Shown here in pieces: positions 1-6,991 of a stretch of 8,327 nt of DNA. Positions within the stretch are counted from its first letter, which is position 1. Every line of letters begins with the position of its first letter. The stretch is from assembly GCA_029883145.1 (NCBI GenBank), contig JAOUJR010000068.1, forward strand, positions 1 to 8,327. Reading direction: 5' to 3'. The stretch comes from Nitrospirota bacterium. GTDB lineage: Bacteria > Nitrospirota > Thermodesulfovibrionia > Thermodesulfovibrionales > SM23-35. The notes under the pieces were generated by a model. That model was given only the letters and a program-made list of their open reading frames with translations, had not been told where the DNA came from and searched no databases. A program made the position numbers and the translations under genes.

Positions 1-1436
<1,436 letters not shown>

Positions 1437-1750
1437 AAACTCTACCCCTCTTTTCCAAAAATAAATAATCTGATCTGTTTCACTGCAGGTAACCTATACA
1501 GATACATCAGGCCATTTTCTTTTTACGTTTTGATTTTATCGGCAATGTCTATGGCAGGACAAAGCAATAACTTTTTAAGTATACAATAAATTGACAAAGA
1601 AAAGCCATTTAAAGTGCAGGTCTGTAAAGCCAAGTGAGAGATATCTTATTCTTGCGCCACAATTAAACGCTATAACACCTCAACAGAGTATATATACTTT
1701 ACATCTGAATCCTGATATATAATATTATTATACAAGTACTGATAGCCCCC
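1437..1750. other. Divergent intergenic region between typA and the receiver-PilZ gene
   Basis: These 314 bp hold no ORF with family resemblance and no tRNA-like fold that I can see. The region must carry the typA promoter on the minus strand; a possible -10 TATACT lies at 1578-1583 (minus) but has no convincing -35, and it would give a leader of about 130 nt. On the plus strand a TTGACA occurs at 1591-1596 without a matching -10. The end nearest the PilZ gene (1690-1735) is very AT-rich. AAAGCC occurs twice (1601-1606 and 1626-1631). No rho-independent terminator is visible. Confidence 0.6.
1698..1728 (+). promoter_or_regulatory. Candidate sigma-70-like promoter of the receiver-PilZ gene
   Basis: TTTACA at 1698-1703 could be a -35. 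Two overlapping -10 candidates follow: TATAAT at 1718-1723 (14-bp spacer, short) and TATTAT at 1723-1728 (19-bp spacer, long). Neither spacing is ideal, so the call rests mainly on the AT-rich setting and the nearness to the start codon. Transcription from here would leave a leader of only about 15-20 nt. Confidence 0.3.
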
Positions 1751-2437
1751 ATGAAAAAGGTCATTATTGCAGAAGACATTTATGCAAACCTCGAAAGGGA
1801 ACAAAGTTTTCTCAACAGGTCAGTCATCAAAATATTTACCGCAGCCACAAATGAGAAAACTCTTGCTCTCCACAGGGCTGAAAAAGCAGACCTTATTATC
1901 GCGAAGCTCGATACACCAGAAATGAGCGGTGAAATTCTCTCCTCCCTTATACGTGACGATAATGAATTATGCAAAGTTTCCCTCATTATTATAGGCTCTC
2001 ACACTGAGTCAGACTTTGAGCGATGTTTACAATGCAAAGCCAATGCATTTATCTCCAGTCCAGTCAACAATGCGGTTCTGTTGCAGGAATCGTATCAACT
2101 CCTCCACATCGCTCAGAGAAGGTCATATAGGGTTCCAGTAAGCATGACAATTCATGGAGCATCAAAGAAAAAGCCTTTTACTGGATATATAGAAAATATC
2201 AGCATTTCGGGCATGCTGTTTCGATTAGACGCTATTCTTTATGAAAGTGACACTATAAAGTGCTCTTTCTCCCTTCCTGATTCTACGCACATAACCACAA
2301 ATGCTGAGATTGTGCGGGTTCTTGAAAAAGAAACCAAACATGATACCAATCGGTATGGCGTAAAATTTATAGACCTCAGCACCCACTTCACTTCAGCTAT
2401 AGAGGCATTTGTCGAAAAACAATACCAGCACACATAA
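1751..2437 (+). CDS. Degenerate receiver domain fused to a PilZ c-di-GMP-binding domain
   Basis: A 228-aa soluble protein. Residues 1-120 follow the receiver (CheY-like) fold: MKKVIIAEDI keeps the acidic pair E8-D9, LIIAKLDTPEMSG occupies the phospho-acceptor region, and AFISSPV occupies the beta5 region. Aligned on the conserved proline (P56), the acceptor aspartate position is K52 and the conserved beta5 lysine position is S103. The receiver therefore looks unable to be phosphorylated. Residues 122-215 form a PilZ domain with both c-di-GMP motifs intact: RxxxR as RRSYR (123-127) and NxSxxG as NISISG (149-154), then the YGVKFIDLS strand at 202-210. The protein is likely a cytoplasmic c-di-GMP-responsive adaptor with an unknown partner. 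It lies alone between typA (divergent) and a non-coding region. No Shine-Dalgarno precedes the ATG; the upstream bases are GATAGCCCCC. The domain assignment is firm; the cellular role is not known. Confidence 0.9.
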   Translation: MKKVIIAEDIYANLEREQSFLNRSVIKIFTAATNEKTLALHRAEKADLIIAKLDTPEMSGEILSSLIRDDNELCKVSLIIIGSHTESDFERCLQCKANAFISSPVNNAVLLQESYQLLHIAQRRSYRVPVSMTIHGASKKKPFTGYIENISISGMLFRLDAILYESDTIKCSFSLPDSTHITTNAEIVRVLEKETKHDTNRYGVKFIDLSTHFTSAIEAFVEKQYQHT

Positions 2438-2463
2438 TTTAAGAACGGAAACAGTCAATTATT

Positions 2464-2513
2464 AGGAGGAGGAAGAAATATTCATGCTCTTACTGTCACC
2501 TTTAATTTTATAG
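2464..2513 (+). other. Strong Shine-Dalgarno with a 9-codon ORF, leader peptide or gene remnant
   Basis: AGGAGGAGG at 2464-2472 is the strongest Shine-Dalgarno-like sequence in the window. An ATG follows 11 nt later at 2484 and opens the short frame MLLLSPLIL, which ends at TAG 2511-2513. It begins 27 nt after the receiver-PilZ stop. It may be a real micro-ORF translated from the PilZ transcript, the remaining start of a decayed gene, or chance. The sequence cannot decide among these. Confidence 0.25.
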
Positions 2514-2552
2514 TGTGACAAGATTTAAAGAAGGGAGTGCATAAGACCCTGA

Positions 2553-2698
2553 CTAGTGTGGTGTCTCACAATTAAGTTTACACATTTATGTCATTCCTGC
2601 AAAAGCAGGAATCCAGTCCTTGTTTTTTCTGGATTCCGCATCAAGTGCGGAATGACACTACAAGAAAATGTACAGAACTGTTAGGGACAGTACACTAG
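2553..2698. mobile_element. Putative non-autonomous (MITE-like) element flanked by CTAG
   Basis: The left end reads CTAG then TGTGGTGTCTC (2557-2567). The right end, read on the opposite strand, is TGTACTGTCCC (2694-2684), again bordered by CTAG (2695-2698). The ends share TGT..TGTC.C and further in each carries TACA near ATTT, giving imperfect terminal inverted repeats of about 30 bp. The element proper would be 2557-2694 (138 bp) and is too small for a transposase. CTAG at both borders could be a target duplication (4 bp, or 6 bp if ACTAGT), although a palindrome can also be read as part of the inverted repeat. TGT...ACA termini and CTAG-centred targets are features I associate with the IS481 family; that link is inference. 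Confidence 0.5.
2589..2657. repeat. Nested palindrome with TGTCATTCC...GGAATGACA arms
   Basis: The outer arms TGTCATTCC (2589-2597) and GGAATGACA (2649-2657) are exact complements. Inside are ATTCCTGC/GCAGGAAT (2593-2600 with 2605-2612, AAAA loop), GGAATCCAG/CTGGATTCC (2608-2616 with 2629-2637) and ATTCCGCA/TGCGGAAT (2634-2641 with 2646-2653). The arms compete, so the strand can fold either as one long hairpin or as two small ones. GTCATTCC-type palindromes are scattered in many environmental bacterial genomes, from memory. It lies inside the CTAG-flanked element. Confidence 0.8.
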
Positions 2699-2703
2699 TT
2701 TAA

Positions 2704-2732
2704 TTAAATCATATAAGGTTTTCTGGTATAAT
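2704..2732 (+). promoter_or_regulatory. Extended -10 promoter for the GH57 branching enzyme gene
   Basis: TATAAT at 2727-2732 matches the sigma-70 -10 consensus and is preceded by TGG, giving the extended TGnTATAAT form. A weak -35, TTAAAT, sits at 2704-2709 with a 17-bp spacer; extended -10 promoters tolerate a poor -35. The predicted start near 2739 leaves a leader of about 70 nt. The -35 begins 5 bp after the right CTAG border of the putative element. Confidence 0.6.
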
Positions 2733-2810
2733 ATGCCTCACTAAGATAACATTGTGATGTTTTTCGTATGCAAGATTTAAGTTTGGTATTAAAATTTCGT
2801 GGTTTTTCAA

Positions 2811-4448
2811 ATGAATAAAGGCTATCTCTGCATAGTTCTCCATGCCCATCTGCCCTATATAAGACATCCGGAGCATGAGTATTTCCTTGAAGAAAACTGG
2901 TTCTATGAAGCGGTTACGGAGACCTATATCCCGCTCCTCGATATGTTCAATAGACTTATCAATGATGGCATTGATTTCAGAATCACGCTATCACTGAGCC
3001 CCACGCTTATAGAGATGTTTAATGATGACCTTCTCAGAGAAAGATATACAAGGCATATCGAGAGGTTAATCGAGTTATCAGAAAAAGAAGGTTACAGGAC
3101 TTGGGGAGACATTCGCTTTGAACCAATAGTCAAAATGTATAGAAAAAGATTCCTGAGGATTGACTATCTTTTTAAAGAGGTCTACAGGAGAGACCTCACC
3201 TCTGCTTTTAAGGCACTGCAGGATGCAGGGAAAATTGAACTTATCACTTCTGCTGCAACCCATGCCTTTCTCCCCAATCTATCCATGTACCCTGAGGGAG
3301 TAAGGGCACAGATAGAAATAGCCGCAGAACACTACAAGAAAAATTTCAGGAGATACCCCAATGGTATATGGTTGCCTGAGTGTGGCTATGTACCGGGTAT
3401 TGATAGATATACAAAAGAGGCAGGTATAAAGTTTTTCTTTCTCGATACCCATGGAATACTTTACGGAACTCCATCACCCAGATTTGGAGTGTACACACCC
3501 ATTTCATGCCCGTCAGGTGTTGCTGCATTCGGCAGGGATGCAAGATCCTCAAAGCAGGTCTGGTCTTCTATTGAAGGGTATCCGGGTGACTTTGATTACA
3601 GGGACTTTTACAGAGATATCGGATATGACCTCGATTTTGACTACATAAAACCTTATATTCACCCTGACGGAATAAGAACATATACAGGTTTGAAATATTA
3701 CAGGGTAACAGGAAAGACAGATAATAAAGAGCCATATGTTCTAGACAATGCAAAGAAGAGGGCAGAAGAACATGCGAGAAATTTTATTGTGAACAGGGAA
3801 ATTCAGATACATTTATTATCAGATACCCGCAGGTTTCGACGTGCCCACCTTAAACCGGTAATTACCGCAACTTATGATGCTGAGCTTTTTGGTCACTGGT
3901 GGTTTGAGGGACCGGAGTGGCTTGATTTTCTTTTGAGAGAACTATTTCTCAAGCATAGAAATTTTACTACCATTACACCTTCAGAATATCTTTGTCTGCA
4001 AGACTCTCATTCTAAAGGTTTACAGACCTGTCAACCATCTATGTCAAGCTGGGGGAATAAGGGATATAATGAGGTCTGGCTGAATAGCACGAACGACTAT
4101 ATCTATCGTCACCTCCATAAGTCAACAGAACGCATGATATATCTTGCTGACAGGTTTTCTCATTCCTCTCCACCTCACCTTTTTACTTCCTCACTTCTTG
4201 AGCGGGCTCTTAATCAGGCTGCAAGAGAGTTACTTATGTCGCAGCAGAGTGACTGGGCATTCATCATGAAGATAGGCACTGCTTCAGAATATGCAAAAAA
4301 GCGTTTTGAAGGACATATAGAAACGTTTCACCGACTCTATCAATCAATAATCTCAAATAACGTTTCAGAAAGATGGCTCACTGAGGTGGAAAAGAGGAAC
4401 AAGGCATTCCAAGATATTAATTTCAGAATCTATTGCAGCAGTGGTTAG
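2811..4448 (+). CDS. GH57 1,4-alpha-glucan branching enzyme (EC 2.4.1.18)
   Basis: A 545-aa cytoplasmic glycoside hydrolase family 57 protein. It is expected to cleave alpha-1,4-glucan chains and transfer them to form alpha-1,6 branches in glycogen-type polymers. Visible from the N-terminus: region 1 HAHLPY (11-16), KIELITSAATHAF (141-153), the nucleophile glutamate E190 in IWLPECGY, the branching-enzyme-type segment QVWSSIEGYPGDFDYRDFYR (249-268), the acid/base aspartate D356 in ATYDAELFGHWWFEGPEW, and SSWGNKGYNEVWLN (412-425). The DUF1957 helical end follows, with DWAFIMKIGT (481-490). The catalytic residues and length match the GH57 branching enzymes of Thermus and Thermococcus; the C-terminal HhH extension of the Thermococcus enzyme is absent. 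ATG 2811 is preferred to GTG 2799 because the family starts directly at M(N)KGYL. No Shine-Dalgarno is seen for either. The gene appears monocistronic, with its own extended -10 promoter, and converges on lysR with a 27-bp gap. A related alpha-glucan hydrolase activity is possible. Confidence 0.92.
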   Translation: MNKGYLCIVLHAHLPYIRHPEHEYFLEENWFYEAVTETYIPLLDMFNRLINDGIDFRITLSLSPTLIEMFNDDLLRERYTRHIERLIELSEKEGYRTWGDIRFEPIVKMYRKRFLRIDYLFKEVYRRDLTSAFKALQDAGKIELITSAATHAFLPNLSMYPEGVRAQIEIAAEHYKKNFRRYPNGIWLPECGYVPGIDRYTKEAGIKFFFLDTHGILYGTPSPRFGVYTPISCPSGVAAFGRDARSSKQVWSSIEGYPGDFDYRDFYRDIGYDLDFDYIKPYIHPDGIRTYTGLKYYRVTGKTDNKEPYVLDNAKKRAEEHARNFIVNREIQIHLLSDTRRFRRAHLKPVITATYDAELFGHWWFEGPEWLDFLLRELFLKHRNFTTITPSEYLCLQDSHSKGLQTCQPSMSSWGNKGYNEVWLNSTNDYIYRHLHKSTERMIYLADRFSHSSPPHLFTSSLLERALNQAARELLMSQQSDWAFIMKIGTASEYAKKRFEGHIETFHRLYQSIISNNVSERWLTEVEKRNKAFQDINFRIYCSSG

Positions 4449-4475
4449 TTGTCGGTCGTCAGTTGGTCACTGTCT

Positions 4476-5381
4476 TTAAGAGAGGAGTTCTTCAAATGGA
4501 TAGGCCCGCATACATGTCAGAAATTCGTCTACTGCGTGAGTAGAGACTGAATTCTTATAAATGAGGAGGGAAAAATTTCTTACCATCTTTTCTTCTTTGA
4601 GGTTGATTAAGTGAAGTATCCCGTACTTGCTTTCTTTTCTTGCAGCCCACTGTGAAATTATCGAGATACCCAGTCCATTCTCAACTGCATCTTTAATGGC
4701 CTCTGTGCTTCCGAGAACCATAGATACTTTCATATCCTGTGTGGTGATTCCATGTCTGGAGAGAAACTTTTCTATTGTTTGCCTTGTGCTGGACCCGGCT
4801 TCTCTGAAGATGAAAGGCTCATCTATAAGTTCAGTTACGGATATCTCTTTTCTGCTTGCCCATGGATGATAGGGAGGGACGATGACTAAAAGTTCATCAG
4901 AGATCAGTTTTTCGGTGAACATCTTATGTCTTTTCACATCACCTTCGACAAAACCGATATTAATATTGCCAGAGTTGAGCAACTCGATTACCTTCTGCAT
5001 ATTGCCGATGAGGAGGTGCACCTTGATTTTGGGATGCGCCTTTCTGAAATCTGTAATCACACTTGGTAAAAGGTAATTGCCAATAGTAGACCCTGCGCCG
5101 ATAGTGATACTTCCTTTTACAAGGCCTGTCATTTCGCTTATCACCTTTTCTGAAGCGGCATAAAGTGCGAGGATATCTTTTGCATATTTATAGAGAACTT
5201 CTCCTGCAGGTGTGAGGTTAACCTTGCTTGAGGACCTGTCAAATAGTTTTGTCTCATATTTCTCCTCCAGGGCCTGGATTTGAAGACTCACTGCAGGCTG
5301 AGTGAGATGGATAATTTCAGAGGTTTTTGAAAAACTCCTTGTTTCAGCTACTGTGCAGAAAACTTTTAGTTTATGTTCCAT
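4476..5381 (-). CDS. LysR-type transcriptional regulator
   Basis: A 301-aa DNA-binding regulator of normal family length. The N-terminal winged helix-turn-helix covers about residues 1-60, with SFSKTSEIIHLTQPAVSLQI (16-35) and the LFDRS..VNLTPAG end. A linker helix runs to about 87, and the two-lobed effector-binding domain to about 295, with KGSITIGAGSTIGNYLLP (89-106), GFVEGD (143-148) and REAGSSTR (193-200). The overall style resembles the CysL/CbbR-like group, but no effector or target can be named. AAGAGGAGA lies directly before the ATG, giving an unusually short Shine-Dalgarno spacing of about 1-4 nt. There is no divergent partner gene of the classical LysR type. Its upstream neighbour on the same strand is rnpB, 81 bp away, and it converges with the GH57 gene. 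The AT-rich stretch at 5382-5445 is the likely promoter and autoregulatory region. Confidence 0.94.
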   Translation of the reverse strand: MEHKLKVFCTVAETRSFSKTSEIIHLTQPAVSLQIQALEEKYETKLFDRSSSKVNLTPAGEVLYKYAKDILALYAASEKVISEMTGLVKGSITIGAGSTIGNYLLPSVITDFRKAHPKIKVHLLIGNMQKVIELLNSGNINIGFVEGDVKRHKMFTEKLISDELLVIVPPYHPWASRKEISVTELIDEPFIFREAGSSTRQTIEKFLSRHGITTQDMKVSMVLGSTEAIKDAVENGLGISIISQWAARKESKYGILHLINLKEEKMVRNFSLLIYKNSVSTHAVDEFLTCMRAYPFEELLS

Positions 5382-5462
5382 TCTCCTCTTATCACTGAGC
5401 AGTTTATAATGAGTATATGATGATTAATTAAAATAATGCTCACCACAGTCTTTTTGTTTATT

Positions 5463-5851
5463 GCCAGAGCAGGTAATAAGCCGAGTTCTGTTTCTGTGGT
5501 CATTCCTCTATGGTCTGATGTTACCACCAGACTCTTGCAGTACAACCCGTTCCGTCTCACATCCGCCTCAGGCGGACAGTGATTTGAAGGGGCCCCTCTC
5601 AAAACGGAACCTATTCGACCTTGCTCCAGGCGGGGTTTTCCAAGCTTGAGATGTCGCCATCCCAACTGGTGAGCTCTTACCTCACCTTTTCACCCTTATC
5701 CCGACAAAGTCTGGACGGTTTCCCTTTCTGTGGCACTTTCCTTGGGGTTACCCCCAGTCGCTGCTAACGACCGCCTTGCCCTATGGAGCTCGGACTTTCC
5801 TCCCAAACTGAGGCTGTGCCTCAATCGGAGCGGCCACCCTCCTGCTCTGGC
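5463..5851 (-). ncRNA. rnpB: RNase P RNA (bacterial class A)
   Basis: Catalytic RNA of ribonuclease P, which with the RnpA protein removes 5' leaders from pre-tRNAs. On the minus strand the 5' conserved core GAGGAAAGTCCGAGCTC is at 5802-5786. The 3' core includes AGAGGAATGACCA (5509-5497) and CAGAAACAGAACTCGGCTTA (5496-5477), the P4-forming and adjacent universal regions. The ends pair exactly to form P1: GCCAGAGCAGG (5851-5841) with CCTGCTCTGGC (5473-5463), 11 bp, which sets both boundaries to within a few bases. AATAGGTTCCG (5615-5605) supplies the GGU of L15 that pairs with the tRNA CCA end. The length of about 389 nt is normal for class A. It lies between the zinc-ribbon gene (62 bp upstream) and lysR (81 bp downstream), all on the minus strand. 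No strong intrinsic terminator is seen after the 3' end. Confidence 0.97.
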
Positions 5852-5869
5852 CTATAACATTTTTTTATT

Positions 5870-5898
5870 AGTATATAATAAATATTAAATTTTTAAAA
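5870..5898 (-). promoter_or_regulatory. Candidate rnpB promoter
   Basis: On the minus strand TATACT (5875-5870) could be the -10, with a poor -35 TTTTAA (5898-5893) at 17 bp. The predicted start near 5863 is about 12 nt ahead of the P1 helix. The whole 5852-5913 gap is extremely AT-rich, so chance matches are easy. The alternative is transcription from upstream followed by processing. Confidence 0.25.
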
Positions 5899-5913
5899 GG
5901 ATTTTTTTATTGG

Positions 5914-6648
5914 TTAATCGCTTTTAAAATAAAGTATGCGGTGACACTGGGGACATTGAATAATTTCTTCATTCTTTTTTAACTCGACAAAGAGTTGCGG
6001 GGGAAAATTCATATTGCATCCCAGACATATCTCTTCCTTTGCTTCCACTACTGCCAACCCTTTGCCTGATTTAATCAGATTCATATACAGGTTATATAAC
6101 TCTTCATCAATACTTTCACTAATCCCTGATCTTGCTTCGTGAAGGGCTGAGAGTTCTTTCTCTGCTTCTACTATCTCTCCGTCGAGTTTCTTTTTGAATT
6201 CATCTACCTTATTCTTTTCAGATCTTATCGTTTCCTCCCGTGATTTTGATTCCTTTAAAGAGGTCTCTATCTCTTCCATAATGAGAAGTATCTCGTCTTC
6301 TATAGCATAACGCTCTTTTTCAACGGATTCTACCTCCTTTAAATGGGCCTGATATTCTTTATTTGTTTTTATCTGTGTGATACGTGTTTTCAGTTTTTTA
6401 ATCTTCTCATTGATGTCATCTAATGCTCTCTCTTTATCACGTTTCTTTTTTTCAAGCGACTCTTGACCCTGTTTTATTTTTTCAAGATTTGCCAGTATTT
6501 TATTAAGACGTGTTTCTGCCCCGGAAATTTTCAAGGGGATTTCGTTTATAATCGATTGTTTTTCGAGGATCCGGATATCAAGTTCCTGGAGGCTGATCAA
6601 AAGCTTTAGCTGATCTTTCAAGCCGCCCACCACAAAAACTTGCTGCAC
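5914..6648 (-). CDS. Coiled-coil protein with C4 zinc-ribbon (COG1579-like)
   Basis: A 244-aa protein. Residues 11-175 are highly charged and heptad-like (KDQLKLLISLQELD, then long K/E-rich helices), forming a long coiled-coil hairpin. The family signature TNKEYQAHLKEVE is at 95-107. The C-terminal zinc ribbon has two CxxC pairs, C208/C211 (CLGC) and C232/C235 (CPQC), enclosing NMNFPPQLFVELKK. The family is widespread and usually about 240 aa, but its biochemical role is not settled; nucleic-acid binding is often proposed. The GTG at 6648 is only an upper bound. The family normally begins at LKDQLKLL, which would put a TTG start at 6621; GTG codons at 6633 and 6630 are also in frame, and no clear Shine-Dalgarno decides. 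It lies between the tRNA and rnpB on the same strand, which suggests a translation/RNA-related housekeeping context. There is no terminator in the 62 bp before rnpB. Confidence 0.9.
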   Translation of the reverse strand: MQQVFVVGGLKDQLKLLISLQELDIRILEKQSIINEIPLKISGAETRLNKILANLEKIKQGQESLEKKKRDKERALDDINEKIKKLKTRITQIKTNKEYQAHLKEVESVEKERYAIEDEILLIMEEIETSLKESKSREETIRSEKNKVDEFKKKLDGEIVEAEKELSALHEARSGISESIDEELYNLYMNLIKSGKGLAVVEAKEEICLGCNMNFPPQLFVELKKNEEIIQCPQCHRILYFKSD

Positions 6649-6752
6649 AAGTTTTTCGAGCTTACCTTTGAAAGAGATAGATTTAAATGTATGTTTTTAT
6701 ACATTACTATTCACTCTTCACTTAAAATCCACTTTTGCAGCATGCAACAGTA

Positions 6753-6828
6753 TGGTGGGCCCACCAGGACTCGAACCTGGGACCAACCGGTTATGAGCCG
6801 GTAGCTCTACCAGCTGAGCTATGGGCCC
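6753..6828 (-). tRNA. tRNA with CAU anticodon (elongator Met or lysidine Ile2)
   Basis: A complete 76-nt cloverleaf on the minus strand with encoded CCA. The acceptor stem is GGGCCCA/TGGGCCC with discriminator A73. The D arm is GCTC...GAGC with the loop AGCTGGTA, and the anticodon stem is ACCGG/CCGGT with loop CTCATAA. The variable loop is 5 nt, and the T arm is CCAGG-TTCGAGT-CCTGG. The anticodon CAT (6795-6793) fits either elongator Met or the Ile2 tRNA whose C34 becomes lysidine. The 5' end is not the C1 mismatch type of initiator tRNA, so fMet is unlikely. C4-G69 and C5-G68 are reported as TilS-favouring pairs in E. coli and lean toward Ile2, but not decisively. Confidence 0.97.
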
Positions 6829-6896
6829 CTGAGAATACAAAATGCACATTCAAAGATTGATGAACATCTGGAAAATACTGAGCCTTGAATTTTTTA

Positions 6897-6926
6897 ATTT
6901 TAAATAGTACATTATGTTTTGGTCAA
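6897..6926 (-). promoter_or_regulatory. Candidate promoter reading toward the tRNA
   Basis: On the minus strand TTGACC (6926-6921) and TAAAAT (6902-6897) are separated by 18 bp. The start would be near 6890, about 60 nt before the tRNA 5' end, consistent with a pre-tRNA leader removed by RNase P. It lies back to back with the rpiB promoter candidate. Confidence 0.4.
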
Positions 6927-6947
6927 GGGCTTTTTCTCTATGAATCC

Positions 6948-6977
6948 TTGACTTCCAGATAATCTCTTGGATAAGAT
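6948..6977 (+). promoter_or_regulatory. Candidate rpiB-glyA promoter
   Basis: TTGACT (6948-6953) matches 5 of 6 -35 bases. TAAGAT (6972-6977) matches 4 of 6 -10 bases, with an 18-bp spacer. Transcription would begin near 6984, only about 8 nt before the rpiB ATG, which agrees with the lack of a Shine-Dalgarno there. Confidence 0.45.
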
Positions 6978-6991
6978 ATTAAAATTATAAC

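Larger units (their letters stand above)
2438..2810. other. Non-coding region with a mini-ORF, a palindromic element and a promoter
   Basis: This 373-bp gap between the receiver-PilZ stop and the GH57 start has no gene of ordinary size. It contains, in order, a strong Shine-Dalgarno before a 9-codon ORF (2464-2513), a CTAG-flanked inverted-repeat element (2553-2698) and an extended -10 promoter (2704-2732), each listed separately. No clear intrinsic terminator follows the PilZ gene. A weak TGTCAC/GTGACA stem (2494-2499 with 2515-2520) has no U-tract. Confidence 0.7.

Noticed and set aside
1591..1596. Perfect TTGACA as a -35 box
   Set aside because: No -10-like hexamer lies 15-19 bp downstream on the plus strand, and the nearest gene start is 155 bp away.
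1601..1640. Stretch with GTAAAGCCAAG resembling part of a c-di-GMP-I riboswitch, near a PilZ gene
   Set aside because: The other conserved parts of that riboswitch (GCAAACC segment, P1b/P2 pairing) are missing, so the AAAGCC match is probably chance.
2593..2628. ATTCCTGC/GCAGGAAT hairpin followed by TTTTTT as an intrinsic terminator of the PilZ transcript
   Set aside because: The T-run begins about 10 nt after the stem instead of directly at it; the palindromic-element explanation fits better.
2799..2810. GTG start giving four extra residues to the GH57 enzyme
   Set aside because: Family members begin at the M(N)KGYL position, and no Shine-Dalgarno favours the GTG.
4449..4475. GTCGGTC/GTCA-like degenerate repeats between the convergent GH57 and lysR stops
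   Set aside because: Only 27 bp, with no hairpin or U-tract and no exact repeat unit; not enough for a repeat or terminator call.
5366..5665. Open frames across 5366-5665 (minus) and 5461-5649 (plus)
   Set aside because: They overlap the conserved cores of RNase P RNA, and their translations show no protein-family character.
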